A DNA stretch of 64,000 nucleotides from Ciona savignyi. Taxonomy: Eukaryota; Chordata; Ascidiacea; Phlebobranchia; Cionidae. The position numbers and the translations under genes were made by a program. The notes below the pieces were generated by a model that saw only the letters and a list, made by a program, of their open reading frames with translations, did not search any database and was not told where the DNA came from. The first letter of the stretch is position 1, and each line of letters starts with the position of its first letter. Where the stretch lies: positions 1,710,438-1,774,437 of the forward strand of contig CH002917.1 of the NCBI GenBank assembly GCA_000149265.1. The letters run 5' to 3'. Positions 36,525-49,700 of the stretch are shown piece by piece.

Positions 36525-36738
36525 GGTGCCATGCTGGCTTGGCTGTTATCCCCGTAAATGGAAAAACAAAGGGCGCTATTGCAGTGTGTTATGCTTAATT
36601 CAAACGTTTTTTCAATTAAGAAAAACCCTTTAAGCCGCGGGTTCAAGCAATCGTCCTAAAGTGCCTTGCCCAAGGACACAACCGACTGGCTAGCGACCAG
36701 TTCCGACATTGCAACCCTTCGTCGGAAAGGCGACCAAC
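36525..36738 (-). mobile_element. SINE, internally deleted
   Basis: TTATCCCCGTAAATGG tail side joined directly to CGCTATTGCAGTGTG, then CCCAAGGACACAACCGACTG and GGAAAGGCGACC. Confidence 0.7.
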
Positions 36739-36949
36739 TCTTTTCGGGATTTTATTATTTAATTTACTGTCTAAACGTGTTTTAGCAGTGAGCAGCTAGA
36801 TAGCCCAAAAAGAAGGCGTTTCATGGCGCTGTTTCCTTTGATGTATACTCTTGTCGTGTCCGCATATACCGAATTAAACACCGTGTTTTTTTGCAGGCTC
36901 GCAGGCTCCCATAGCTCACTGCAACTGACACTGGCATGTCCATAGTTTT

Positions 36950-37415
36950 CCTCGATATTTAATTTTTGCAAAAGAAGCAAGGGGAATTCCCGCTATAGGG
37001 GAAAAGTGAAAAATAGTCCAACATAATAGAATAAACCAAACCAAAAAATCGTTTTGCGCGTTGAAATGAGGTGGGAACACAAAACTAACATAAATAAAAA
37101 ATATAGAATTTAAATACGAACGAAAAAGATGCGTATGACCCAAACCTATCTTTATATATCAAGGAAAAAATGTTCAATCAAGGTAAATCTTCTGGTGGTG
37201 TTAGCTCATATGGTTTGGATCTACAGTGGCAAATTCGACGTATATTGCGTCAGGGAAATTCCCGAGAGACCCAAGAATATAAGCACGATTGCCGTTTTTC
37301 AAACTTTCGGCACCGGTTATTCTTCAACAGCCGATATTTCGGAACTGGTGAAGATTATTCACTTTATATTGTAAGGAAGGTTGTAGGTGAATAAAATAAA
37401 CTGAGAAAGGGACAA
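36950..37415. repeat. Dispersed repeat, copy 2 (direct repeat with 28495-29085)
   Basis: Same block order and orientation as copy 1, somewhat shorter. It directly precedes the 330-bp repeat array at 37715. Confidence 0.7.
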
Positions 37416-37714
37416 ACCGACCCTACAGACCGCACCACGGAAACATCTACACCTCAATAGCAACAACTAACAGCAAAGCGTTCGGTCCGAAAGATTATCA
37501 AGTAATTTAGTTGACAAAGTTTTATCTTAAACGCAACCAACGTTCAAAATAGTGTGAAAACTAGTTTTGATTTGAGGTAGTCATTAGCTTTAATCCAGAA
37601 GACCTAGCCGAAAAGGGCGCGCAAACGTCATTATGGGTCCCATTTGAAAAAATGGGACACATATTGTTTTTGTCCGTTTTTTTTTTCTTTTTTTTTTTTT
37701 TTCTTTTTTTTTCG

Positions 37715-39395
37715 TCAAACGCTTGACAGGTATGGCTTGTGGCTCCGACATCTACTAGAAGGGATAATGGAATCGCAATGAAACTTAGTCATTTGTTAGA
37801 CCACATGGTCTAGATGAGCAGAAACCGGTAAAATAGTAGTGTGTTAGCCACTGCATTACCAATTAGAAGAAACAAAATATTTACCTAGGAAAATACCCTA
37901 AAAATGAAGATATGTTTCTAAAGCAAGATTGTGACAGGCTAGATTGTGGCTCCGACATCTAACAGAAGGGATAATGAAATCCCAATGAAACTTCGTCATT
38001 TGTTAGACCACATGGTCTAGATATGCACAAACTAAAATTTTGTGTAATAAATCCAGGGGAATTCCCTTGATACGTTAAAAACCTAAACGGGGTTTTTTCT
38101 AAATTTTTTTAGCTGTTTCGGGCATAGCGCTTGAACAGCTGCTCCAATTTTAATCAAATTTTTTAAAATGTAAGTAATTAGTCCCTTATTTAACACCTAA
38201 AGAAAATAAAAAAAATTCCCTTGGGAAATACCCCCAAAAATAGGATTTTGTTCCTAAATCAGGATTGTGACAAGCATGCCATTTCACCACGACATTTACC
38301 CAAAGACGTAATGGAATCGCGAATAAAATTTGACATTTGTTAGACAACATGGTCTAGATATGCAGAAATCAAAATTGTGGGTGATGAATTCAGGGAAATT
38401 CCCCTGAGACCTTAAAAACCAAAACGGTATTTTTTTCTGAAAAAATAGCTTTTTACGGGATAGCGCTTGAACAGATTCTTCAATTTTAATCAGATTTGGT
38501 AGAATGTAAGTGCAATAGTGACTGATTTAACACTTAAAACAAATAAAAAAGATTACCTAATGAAATACCCTAAAAACTAAGATTTTTACCTCAAATCATG
38601 ATAGCAACATGCATGGCATGGCGCCCCGACATCTACCAGAAAAATTAATGGAATGGCAATAAGAAATTTGACAATTGTAAGAGAACATGGTCTAGATATG
38701 CCGAAACTATAATGTTGGGTAATGAATCTAGGGAAATTCCCCTTAGACGTTAAAAACCAAAACATTTTTTTCTAATAAATTATCTTTTTGGGGTAAAGCG
38801 CTTCAACGGCTGCTCTAATTTTGATCAGATTTGGTGAAATGTTGGACCATTAAACACTCTGAAGTCAATTAATTAAAACAAAGAAAACATTTACATAGGG
38901 TAATTCCCTTAAAAACGAAAATATGTTGTTGAATTGTGATTGTGACAGGCATGCCATATCGCACTGACATATCCAACAAGGAGTCGACAAAACTAAATAA
39001 AACTTTAAGAATTGTTACATAACATGACCCACATATGTAAAACAGAAACTTATTTACTAATCCCATAGGAATTCCCTAAAAGCATGAAATCGGGCTATTT
39101 TGGAAATTTAGCTTTATTTTACCACCACGCTTGAAAACAAGCTTTAATTTAAAACATTTGTGGTGAAATGTTCGTAAATTTAAGATGTTTATTCTTTTCT
39201 CGACTACACATGGAAAAGAAGTTTGGTCTAATAACTATGAGACCCATGCGTTTATGCTTGCAGAAACAAATTACATATACTCGGTGTATAAAATAAAATT
39301 GTGGTTAGGGACCCTGTAGCATGAGTATATGGCCTACAACATGTGGTTTACAAATAGTGGTGGTTAAACACGTGGTTGACACTCTCTAGTTATCA
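37715..39395. repeat. Tandem array of ~330-bp repeat, copy 2
   Basis: Units bearing ATGGTCTAGAT and GAATTCCCCTGA-type blocks start near 37800, 38010, 38348 and 38683 (the first is short), followed by the same diverged terminal segment as at 1000-1395. Similarity to copy 1 stops just after CTCTCTAGTTAT (39391). The conserved end point suggests a defined element terminus. Confidence 0.8.
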
Positions 39396-40638
39396 AACGT
39401 TATGCCTTTGAATAACTGTTTTGTTCGCTTAGTAAATTTCATGTTTTTTTGTATAAATCTTGCATATTAGGCGTTAAAAAAATAAAACCTTTGAGCATTT
39501 TGGCCGTTGTAATTTGAGTTACATTGATTTGATACTAACTTTCCAGTGACTTTTTAAACTATTACCCAATTAAGTCAGATGTATAAATCCGAAGCTATCA
39601 CTCACTCACTAAAAACATATAAGACTAAAACAATTAAACATTTCAAGACAAAAAGTTAGGAATTTTGCCGGCGGACAAAATCAGTAATTAAGCATTCTCC
39701 TTACACATGGAAAAATCAATTAAAACTTGCGGTCTTCTTTTAAATAAATTAAAACTTGAGGCCCCATTCTCCGATTGGAAAACGAAATTCTCTGTAAATA
39801 ATTATACACTCGAATTAAGTGAATACAATAATTACAGTTTGAGAATTGCATACTTGTTTAAAGACCATATTCAACTTTGAAGAGCCAGTTAATAATCGGG
39901 TATAACCCACACCATTTCTCCCAATTAACAATCGTTTGGCTTGTCCTCAATCGCCGGATAACTTCTTATGGAAAAATGTTAAATAGTTGTTCATGTAATC
40001 TGAAAATGTATAACAAGCTTTAATACTAAGCTAGTGTGAGAGATTTTCTCAATGTGCCGCCAATATGCAAATTTGCGGTTGGTGGCTGATGAATATAAAA
40101 CACGACTGACAACGATGCGTAGCATATTGTTTTCGATGATTGGTAAATCGACTAATGCGCAGCAAAAGTTTGCAAATGCAGCAGATCTTATGAAGTTGTT
40201 TGGCTGCTTTGTAGGATTCATCACATACAATTTTTAACTTAGCTGTTTGTTACAACAAGCTGACATGTAATCGTACCTATCATAAAGCAAACAACTGTAT
40301 AACCCAGTTTTCCAGCCTGTGTTTAGATCCGGTTATATAGATAATTTAAACATAAACATCGTAAAGAATTTTATTATGAAGAAAAAATGCTAACGTTGAT
40401 CTATACCTTATTGGTTATATAAGCTCGATCTATATCAGCTATACGTTGTTTTCGGTTGCAATACGGTGGTTCGCTGGTCTGCTGTTGTATTTAGTTGTAG
40501 CGGTGACTGGTCTGCTATAAATCTATCCTTGGTGTTATAACCTTGGACAATCGATCCATTTCCACTACATGTTTTCACGCCAAAGTTTGCAGTTTTTAGT
40601 TTGCAGAATTTAATCATCTTTTTTGTTGCTCGTTGGAA
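39396..40638. promoter_or_regulatory. Upstream region of the EGFR-L gene with a possible TATA element
   Basis: Intergenic AT-rich sequence with no supported gene. GGTTATATAAGC at about 40412-40423, with ATTGG (an inverted CCAAT) just before it, could be a core promoter roughly 220 bases upstream of the ATG at 40639. Motif-level evidence only. Confidence 0.3.
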
Positions 40639-43600
40639 ATGCACATTCCAATTGTGATAGTTTTGGCGACCTTTGCAGTTGCTGTGTCAACAGAAGGTAA
40701 GCCTAGGTTTTTTTATTGTTCGTAAATGTTCAAAACCATTTAACAGTATAACGATTTGACAAGCTAAAATCAATCAAAATGTTTTACAGCCCTAAAAAAA
40801 TTGTAAATTTAAAAGGTTCATTACCATAATACTTTTATGACGTTATGATGTCCTCATTCCATATTAAAATCATCTCAGTAAGATAAAAGTTTAAAATTAA
40901 ATATCTATCCAATGTTTTAATAATGTATCCTAAAACTTAGTTAATTAATTTGTTAAAACTTCAGGTTATTCATTTACATTACATAAAAAGAGTGTGAGCA
41001 ATTGTACACTTATACCTAGGTCTACCATTTTGTTTCCTATGTGAATAATAAGCGCAGAGGCCAACTATTCATAGAAACATATTTTTAAAATATCAAACCA
41101 TAATCAGAGATAACCAATACACTTTCTCTATCATTCGTCAGGTATTTAGTGGTCTCTTACTATATCGTAACGAGTGTTAAGCAAGCACGAATCACCTTAA
41201 GCAAAATGGTGGTTCACAAACTTACTCTTCTAATTTATGCGTAAAATCTGCAATTATAATTATTTATACGGCGTGATATGTAGCTTTATTTAATATTTTG
41301 TTATAACAAATACACATTTGCCCAGTTCTGTTTTAGTTTTTGATTTGTTTAGAAATATTTTACAAACAAAATCATTATCAAATGTTCGTCCAAGGTCGTC
41401 GCTGCTACGGGATCGGCCACGCGAATGGGCCGCTCCATAAAGTAGATTCAGTCAACTCGACAAACATCGGCTATTTCGCCGGCTGTGAGATTCTCGAAGG
41501 AGATTTGATTTTCTCCACTTGTTCTTTTAAAGGGTTTACGACTAAATAAATAATTGGAATATATTTGATACATATCCGTACACATATCATTTATCAAGAA
41601 AAAATTACAGCTAGCTACCTGACTTTGAACATATTATTCGAGTTATCTGATATTAAAATACTTATGTTTATTCTAGGGATTAAAAAACGAAGATGAGTGT
41701 TGTGTTAAAACACGGGCATTCGCAACAAGGTGAACTAAATCGAAGGCTAAAACTCAAAGGGATATCAATAACATTGTAATATATTTTGACTCTGGAAACG
41801 CGATGTACTGGCAAATGATCGTGGTATAATGACAACCTGAGTTATTCATGAAACAACCAATTAACATAAATTAAGGTATATATACCTCATATTAATTAAA
41901 GGTATTCTTTCGTCCCCAGAAATCGATTCACCGGACTTCCACCAATGAACAATACACAACTTGAAGCTTTGGCTTCGATAAGGGTGATAACTGGTTAGTT
42001 GTGTGGAGAATATTATCTGCTCTTTGATAAAATATTATCTACTCTTAGATAACTGTTTTTCTACCTGCTTTACCCTCACAGGCTATAAGCCATATTTCTT
42101 TTGCTGCACAAATCAATAAATATAATCTATAACCGCCGTACTTTCTGGATTACAAATATAGTAGGTTTGTCGGTATGGTGACATGTATAGTGAGACCGTG
42201 GAAGAAGAAAGCCTTTCGCTCGAAGTATTTATTAAAGTATAGTTTATTTGATGTTTATTGAACTTAAAGTTTTCATTCGTCTTCAGGATATCTATTCATC
42301 AGTTCATGGGGCAAAAATTTAACTGATTTCTCCGCTTTTAAAAGCCTAACGACAATCATGGGACGAACACTGTTTCGGAACATTGCTGCTGTTGTTATGC
42401 AGGGTTTTTACGGAAGACGTTACCGTTACTTGTCTCAGGTCAGTGGTATTTTTAGCACGCTAGGTTTTGCATCGGTGATGAGTGGCGCAATAGAATTGGT
42501 GTCGGCAGAATTACTCCTATGCTGGGCAACGCGCAGTTCAACCCAATTAACCGGGAACTGTTAAAGCATGGTAGCAGTAATTTAAGACCTTTGACAACAA
42601 GTTGTCGTTGCTAAAATGCAGTTATATAGATTTTGGAATATACCAAGAATAATAATAACACAGATAAAACCCAACTATTTTGGACGCAGTCTACTTTTAT
42701 TAATAACACAAAGAAAAACATGTTATAGGCTACTCGGATGCTTCCCCTAAAACAACTTTTAAACAATAAAAATATAAACAAAATCAATAATATATATGGG
42801 GGTGTTTTATATCGATTAAATACTAAATATGTTTTAAAAATGGTGGTGGTTGATACGTTGTTATCGCTCTCTAGTTTTTGTCTAATTTTTTCTTTTTGTT
42901 TTTTTTTGCTAATATTATTTATTTTTTGTGAGTTTTAGATACGTTTATCATCTTTCATTGAACATAAAAATATATTCACAAATATCGATCCTTAAGACTC
43001 TTATTTTTAGATCTTATTTTTTAGATCCAGTCCCTTGGTTTCAAGCAATTGGCAAGCATCGAAAAGGGCAATGTATACATTGGAAACATGCAGAACTTAT
43101 GCTACGATAAAACTGTGAACTGGGGTTTAGTTCTGAAGGACCCAGTTCCACGAAGAGGATTTGTAAAGGGCGTGCTACTTAGAAACAACAAGCCATACGA
43201 CATATGTAAGTTAAGAGGAAATTAATTGAGTCTACTTAAGATATTACCAAAAAAACAAATTCCATTCAGTCCTTAAACAATGTGTATATTTCTTGCTGAT
43301 AAACATTTATGTTTATCCCCGTAAATGGGAAATCCAAAGGGGTTAACACACGGGCAATCGTCAGAACACCTCGCGCCTACCGCCGGTTTACCGGAGCAAA
43401 CGCAGTGTATATGATAGACACGTTCCTTTAATTTGGTAGAACCCAGTAATCCGCTGGGTTCAGGCAATGTCGGTAAAGTGCCTTGCCCAATGACACAAGC
43501 GACTAGCTAGCGAACAGTTCAGAACCTGCAACCTTTTGGCTAAAAAGCTTTGCACCAAACCGCCAGGANNNNNNNNNNNNNNNNNNNNNNNNNNNNNNNN

Positions 43601-43819
43601 NNNNNNNNNNNNNNNNNNNNNNNNNNNNNNNNNNNNNNNNNNNNNNNNNNNNNNNNNNNNNNNNNNNNCGCTTTGCACCAAACCGCCAGACTAACCGGTT
43701 GAATGACCTCTTTATATTCACATTATATTTTTTTTATTTGTATAGGCAATCCTCAATCGCTGTGCGTGAAATGCGAGTCAGGTTACTGCTGGGGACCTGA
43801 GCTGGACGCTTGCATGTAA
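40639..43819 (+). CDS. Secreted protein with a single EGFR-type receptor L domain
   Basis: Six exons in phase give 239 aa: 40639-40696, 41353-41533, 41920-41993, 42287-42438, 43025-43205, 43746-43819. Exon 1 is a signal peptide (MHIPIVIVLATFAVAVST). The rest matches the second L domain of EGFR/ErbB receptors in order: NSTNIGYFAGCEILEGDL, then LPPMNNTQLEALASIRVITG, then GYLFISSWGKNLTDFSAF and TIMGRTLF, then IQSLGFKQLASIEKGNVYIG, NLCYDKTVNWG, and finally the start of a furin-like Cys-rich module, GYCWGPELDAC. The protein then stops at ATG-TAA. L1, the first Cys-rich module, the transmembrane helix and the kinase are absent, and no kinase exons follow downstream. Predicted extracellular, possibly binding EGF-like ligands or ErbB receptors. 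Caveat: CAT|GTAAAT at the stop could be a splice donor, so further exons cannot be excluded. Confidence 0.85.
43305..43702 (-). mobile_element. tRNA-derived SINE interrupted by an assembly gap
   Basis: Full-length copy in the last intron of the EGFR-L gene, broken by exactly 100 N (43569-43668). The sequence GCTTTGCACCAAACCGCCAG occurs on both sides of the gap, so the two contig ends probably overlap and the gap may have no real length. Confidence 0.8.
43569..43668. other. Assembly gap (100 N)
   Basis: Placeholder-length gap between contig ends that share about 20 bases. Confidence 0.99.
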
Positions 43820-46767
43820 ATATGATGAAATTATAACGGACCATCATTGATCTATAGCTTTAACATATATAATCTGTGGTGATTAATTCGTTTAAATCAA
43901 GGTTCGGTTTCAAAGCCGAGCTCGACAAAAATAAATATAATCAGCGGTGATATTTTATTGACTGGTTATATGTAGACTCTTTTAGTTGGTCAGCTAAATT
44001 AAGTATTACTATTAGGAGTTGCTAACACGTGGTTGACACAGTTTGTTTAATTTAGTTTAATGCATTCCCTCTTTTAAAATATGGCATGTAAAATCGGAAA
44101 TATCTTAACTTTAAGATAAATAGAGTTGGCGACACATTTAACACTAGAAGGAGTTCTGGGTTGATTTGACTTGCAGACAGTCTCGTAGCTAAATAGATAA
44201 TTCGGTGCGGTCGTGTGACCGAATGATTATGGTGACCTACACATATACCGACTCTTGTACAAAAAACAGTCCTGGTGGCGAGCCCATCCTGGGTTCGAAA
44301 CTTGGCACGGTAAAAAATGGATAAAGTCATTGATTCTTATAAAGAATGTCGCTTTAAAACGGATGTTGTTAGAATAAATGAAGAATGTGAATTTGTAGTA
44401 CGCCCCGTACTGTGACACCATAGTTGTAATGCCCGAATAGGCAAAATGATGTACATACATCTAAATTTAAAATTCTTAATTATTCTGTCACTTTAAGTTG
44501 GTATGTAATTTTGGCGCGAATGAGATGACCATCAATACATAGTGATGTTTACTTTTATTGATTTGGGTAAATTATAAATTTATGACAGTATACTTCATAA
44601 AAATAGTTTGGTTACAACAGTTAGCGCCGCAACCCATTTTTTGTTACTGTCGGTCGATTTTTTTACAAGGAACAAACGCGTAACTTGGAACTGACTTGTT
44701 TAAAAAGTCGTACTAGCTTTAATAAAATAATTTATCTTTTTTTCATACATGTTTATGCAGTTTTGCTATTTCTAATTACTCACCTTTTAATGTTAAAATT
44801 TAACAGTATACTTATTCTTATTCTTACAAATTACATTCAGAGTACTAGAATGCCAACTAATAATTAATTAATGAAATAATGACAGGAAATTGACATTGTG
44901 AAATTTTGTTATCACATTTCGACATTTTATTATCAATAGAAATTGAATAGGGTGCGTTAATTATGAAAACACAACATTGCCGCGCAAAACCAGGAATAGT
45001 CAGCCTTTTTGTGTAGAAAGAACCGTTATCGTGCCTGGTTCAAATTCAGTTGGTCGTAAACGGCCCTAGCGCACGGAATTAACATGAGAGCCAGAAAAAA
45101 CAGATATTACTCAATATCGTTAAACGTTATATATCCTCAAACGCAACTTCCAGTTTAAAACCATTAAAATTTAAATGTTAGATATTAAAATAACATTATA
45201 TGTCACGCATATAGGCCGACGTACATGTGCTAAGACTTAGCGCAAAGTAATCGAATATTAAACTCTATTTTACGTCATCGGCGTCATATAAGATTGGCGG
45301 TGTCAACAAAGTCGGGTAAAATGACGATCATGATTTAAAACAATCCAAAATTTGATTTTTAACGCATTTCTACCGCCAATAGTCACATAGCATTTATCAT
45401 AATGACTTTGAAGGGACAACGTCTGGAACGTACTAAAAGTTTACGTCGAAGCAATACAATTGTATATATAATTAACTTATTATGTGGAATACATATGTGT
45501 TATGTACAAACGTATACTGAGAATTCAATTAAATCATACCGGAAATGATCTCATATTCTCGGATGCTATATACGTCTCGGTATTTCTTATACCTTTCGTG
45601 CGAGGACGCTTTTAGAACCGTATTCCCATTTCAGGTGTGTAAGTGGCTATTTAGTGGAGTTAATAGAATGGTAATAGCAGGAAAGAATGTCGAAATCGGT
45701 GCTTAATAAGTGTAATTTTGTTGTCGGTTCATGATAGTTCAATGACACGAATATGTTTGAAGTTAAGTTTGTTGCGTTTCCCTGATATAGCACAATGTTA
45801 ATTTCTAAGGGGGAGTAAAGTCAAAATCGTTTTAAGTAATAATTCCAATAATTTTTACCTTTTAAACCCTACAAAGCACAGAAACGAAACACAGCGTTTT
45901 TATAACCAAATGCAGTTGATAGTCAATAGTTCCGGGTAATACCGTAGCTTAGTTCATTGTTTTTCGCATAATTGTTTACTACAATCTCGAAGTCACGTGA
46001 CATCGCGCGGCGTCCGTTTAAGCATAAGAATGTGCGCGATTATGAAGGTTTTCGAATCCTCCAGTCGCAACTAATAAGAAACCGCGACAAACAGAAAAAT
46101 AACACTACATAAGGTCTGCAACAACAATGTACATAAGGTCGGACGGAAGAGTAACTGTACCTGGCGGAAATAATCACTTTTCGACGTTTAGACCTTGCAC
46201 AGTTTACTCGGCTGCTGCGAACTATTTGAACCTTTCAGTTTTAGAACGTGAAGGTTGCAGTTCACCACGGCATTCTGCAGCAAAAGGGTCAGATATTACG
46301 ACAGCTTGTAAAGCTGTTCTTATTATAATACGAGGCGCTTTTTGTGCGTCACGTTTGTTAGTTATGCAAATAGTTTTAATTAATACATAATTAGTCATAA
46401 TAGACTAATCATAATTGCCTACAGTATGAAAACAGTTTCTACGTTACGTAATTTTATCACTAAAATGCCATAGGTTTGTTAATTAAATTATTAGCTTAAA
46501 TTGAGAATGGAAAAATTGGAACTTTTATAGCTTGTAGATATATTTTAAATTCCCACCCAAATATCACAGTTGTTAAATCTATCTTTATAATTACTTTTTT
46601 GTTGTTTAAAATATCTTTCCAGTGCATTTGTACAACTTTCTGTTTCAAGTATTTAAAACACCCTTTTAGCTTTATACATGCAATTTATGGAACTCATTTA
46701 GGCGTTTGTTTACCAGAACAAAACGTAAAATTAAAGGGAAAGTCAGCTCGTTGCCAAATCTACCAAA
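43820..46767. other. Intergenic region between EGFR-L gene and protease B
   Basis: An AATAAA near 43930 may end the EGFR-L transcript. One copy of the second SINE family lies at 44190-44312. The remainder is AT-rich. A possible 5' UTR or trans-splice acceptor (CTCATTTAG, about 46692-46700) precedes the protease B start by about 67 bases. The 87-aa frame at 46127-46390 has no recognisable features and is not called. Confidence 0.45.
44190..44312 (+). mobile_element. Second tRNA-derived SINE family
   Basis: Forward copy: head GGTCGTGTGACCGAATGATT, CACATATACCGACTCTTGTA, then B box GGGTTCGAAACTTGGC. Weaker relatives lie at about 47325-47420 and 48080-48110 in protease B introns. Confidence 0.7.
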
Positions 46768-49700
46768 ATGGCGAGAGTGATGTTTATAAGGTAAGTAAAA
46801 TTCCATCTTGCTTTTGTACATTTCATCTTGCATCTATTGTAATAAATCCAGTATGGTAACTAATTTTAGGTTGCTATTTATTCTGATGACACCTTGCCTC
46901 TTACCAGTCGCGCGCGGCCAATGTCCAGCAGGTAAGTCCAGCTGTCTGATGCCAGTGAAATCATACCTGCAGAAAAACACAAAATTTACATAATAAGCCT
47001 TCGGGCGAAAAACGCTGGCTTCATATTTCACCCCCTGTGGTGTTGCATATTTAAAGTAAATAAAAGTAATTAAATATAAGGATTAACACGTTTTGTATAC
47101 TTCGCAGAACTTGGTTGCACACAAACATGTGATAGGGCAACGACACCAGTGAAATGCACTTGTTATACCGGGTATGAACTTCAAAATGATGGAAAAACGT
47201 GCTCGGGTATGTTCATCTAAGCCTAAAATATAGTAGTAACATGCATATTTAAAACTAGGGGGTAACGTACACAATAAGTTATAGGTTCACTGGGTTTAAG
47301 CAATGTGCTTTAGGTGCAGTGCTGAGATATGTCCATCGCACCATATGACCATTCCGATTTTTATATAAAAAACGGTCATCGTTAATGATATCTTTGATTC
47401 AAAATTAGCTCGGTAAAAAAATCTGTTGTAAATGAACGGTCTTGTAGCAGAATGTTTATTATATTCATGTACTGATTTATTTATAAAATAGCGTTAACGA
47501 CGAGTCAATCATGGTTTCCCAACTTAGGCCAATAAAAAAAGAAAAAAATCCGAATTAATCGAGCTAATTCTATCCAATTATCCATGGTTCTAAATAAAGT
47601 TATTTCTATAAGTTATTTGACGATAAATGTCACCACAGATATCAACGAGTGTCAAAGGAACAGCAATTTGTGTACAACATCCGCCGCACCCACGTGTAAA
47701 AACACGGAAGGCTCCTACATATGTACCGGCTGTGGTGTGAATTCAAACGAAGTTTCACAATATTACAAAAGACCTCAATGTTGCAGGGTGAACAACGGTA
47801 AGCTATAGTTATATGCACACATGTATTTTTTGTTGTGCTATTTCAATGAAGTGAAAAATATTCACAGTTTTCAAACGGGTTTCGAAACCCAGTTGGCCTG
47901 TCACTTAGACAGTTTTAATTCATTTATTAGAAATCATTATAAAATTGCTTTATGACTGTGTGGTCCAACCACTTTGCCCTAAAGCAGTTCAAAAATTAAC
48001 TTTTTTTAACCCGATTTTTAAATTTTCAAACCTATAATGGTCTTCTCTGAAGGCATTTTTATATTCAAAACGATATTTATTTATCAGTCGCGTTAACCAT
48101 TCGACCGTGCAAATACTTACGACTTTGTATCGGCTGCGGTAAACGATGGGGTTTGATGTGTCGTCTTTCTGCCGAATAAGGTTGTGGTATCGAAACTTAC
48201 AGAACATCTCCTTATATAAAAAATAATTTACGAAATGTATTTTACCCAGCAACATGCGGTCAAAGCACAACTTCAGGCGGTCGAATTGTTGGCGGCGAGT
48301 TATCCAGCATTGCACGATGGCCGTGGACGGTAAACAGTTTATAAAGCCGCTAAATCTATTTGTCTTTTGTGTATAATTTTGGTTTAGTTTGTTCATTTTT
48401 TGCCCAAATATTAAAAAAATGGCAAACGAATCAAATTACGGCAGGGAACAGGAAAAGACGGCAAAGCGAACAGTCGTTAAATCACGTCATTAAAAAGGAT
48501 ATCATTTAATAAATATAGCGGACGCGGCCACCAAACCTAAGAAAAATAACAATAATAAGCAAACAAAATTAAATTAAGACCAAAACAACATAAAGCCTTG
48601 GAGAAGAGTGTGTGGTAAAGTGGGTTTAGTACTGGGAGGCCGGCTTTAGAAGAAGGTGCGACCCGAAAGCGTGAACCAGAGTGGAAAAAGAAAAACCTAT
48701 ATATCGCTTTATACCAGAAAAACTAAAAACACCGATTGTTTGTATCTGCATTTTCATCACATTAAACTAACAAAGCAAATCATATTTTCCTAAAGTCCAC
48801 CTAACTTAGTTTATGATTTTTTTCCTGTTTAATAACTTCTTGGTAGATTCGGACGGACAAGACACCCTTGTCAAAGCGTTTGACAAAAAAAATCGGACAG
48901 AATCAAAAACTGTATCTTGTTTCAAAAGCGACCAATAATTATTTTTACACCTTTAACCAGGCTCACTTATCCATTGCTGGTGGGCTGTGCGCGGGAACAC
49001 TCATAAGAGCGGATATAGTTATTACAACTGCACATTGCGTCCGGTAAGTTTAGTGAGTAAACAATTATGCCTAATCAAGACTATACACACTACATTAAAT
49101 ATATGAAATATAAGTTAAAGTTTGCTTGGCAATGCATTAAATATTATAACGTCAAAGGATGTTACGGTTGTTAAAATAAGAAAATTTCGGGTTCGGTTGG
49201 ACTTGCTTCGTCAACAAAAATTCCCAGTTTCTATTACAAACTGATTCATTCGAATTTTACTGGCGTGTTTTATTGGGTACTGTTGACCTATAAGAAGCTC
49301 TTTCTATAGAATATAGGGCTTTACCTAAAAAACCATTATGACCCGCAATGCTTGCACGTTGTAAAATTGACCCATTTATAACAAGACAATGACAAATTTA
49401 TTTCTCTAACCATATGAACCGATAACTAGTTATTCCTGAAAATGTTTTAATAATTTCTTTTGAACATTATAATTGCGACCAGTGTAGTATACTATGTGGT
49501 GTGATAAAAAGCTATACGTAAATTTAACAATACTGAGTTGAAATCGAAGTGTGTTTTATCTTATTGTTGTGAGCGGATATCTGAGTAAACAGCCGTGACG
49601 TTAGATGACGAAATCAGAATTACTAGCATGTTGTCACAGGAACAAACACATCAATGACGTGACAGTAACGTTGGGGACAAATGACATAAAGCTTGGCTCT

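Larger units (their letters stand above)
35615..37714. other. Intergenic region downstream of LDLa receptor
   Basis: AT-rich 3' flank with AATAAAATTAATT near 36076 as a possible polyadenylation signal, a diverged SINE (36525-36738), the second flanking direct repeat, and a nearly pure T/C tract at about 37674-37713. No gene supported. Confidence 0.5.

Noticed and set aside
40052..40237. 61-aa ORF upstream of the EGFR-L gene, open on both strands
   Set aside because: No signal, domain or splice context; both strands being open suggests chance.
46127..46390. 87-aa ORF upstream of protease B
   Set aside because: No recognisable domain or in-phase link to the protease B exons.
46853..46931. ATG-initiated signal peptide MVTNFRLL as start of protease B
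   Set aside because: Plausible, but the split model (46768-46790 plus 46870-46931) is in phase and mirrors the start of protease C. I kept it as the main model, although the alternative start cannot be excluded.
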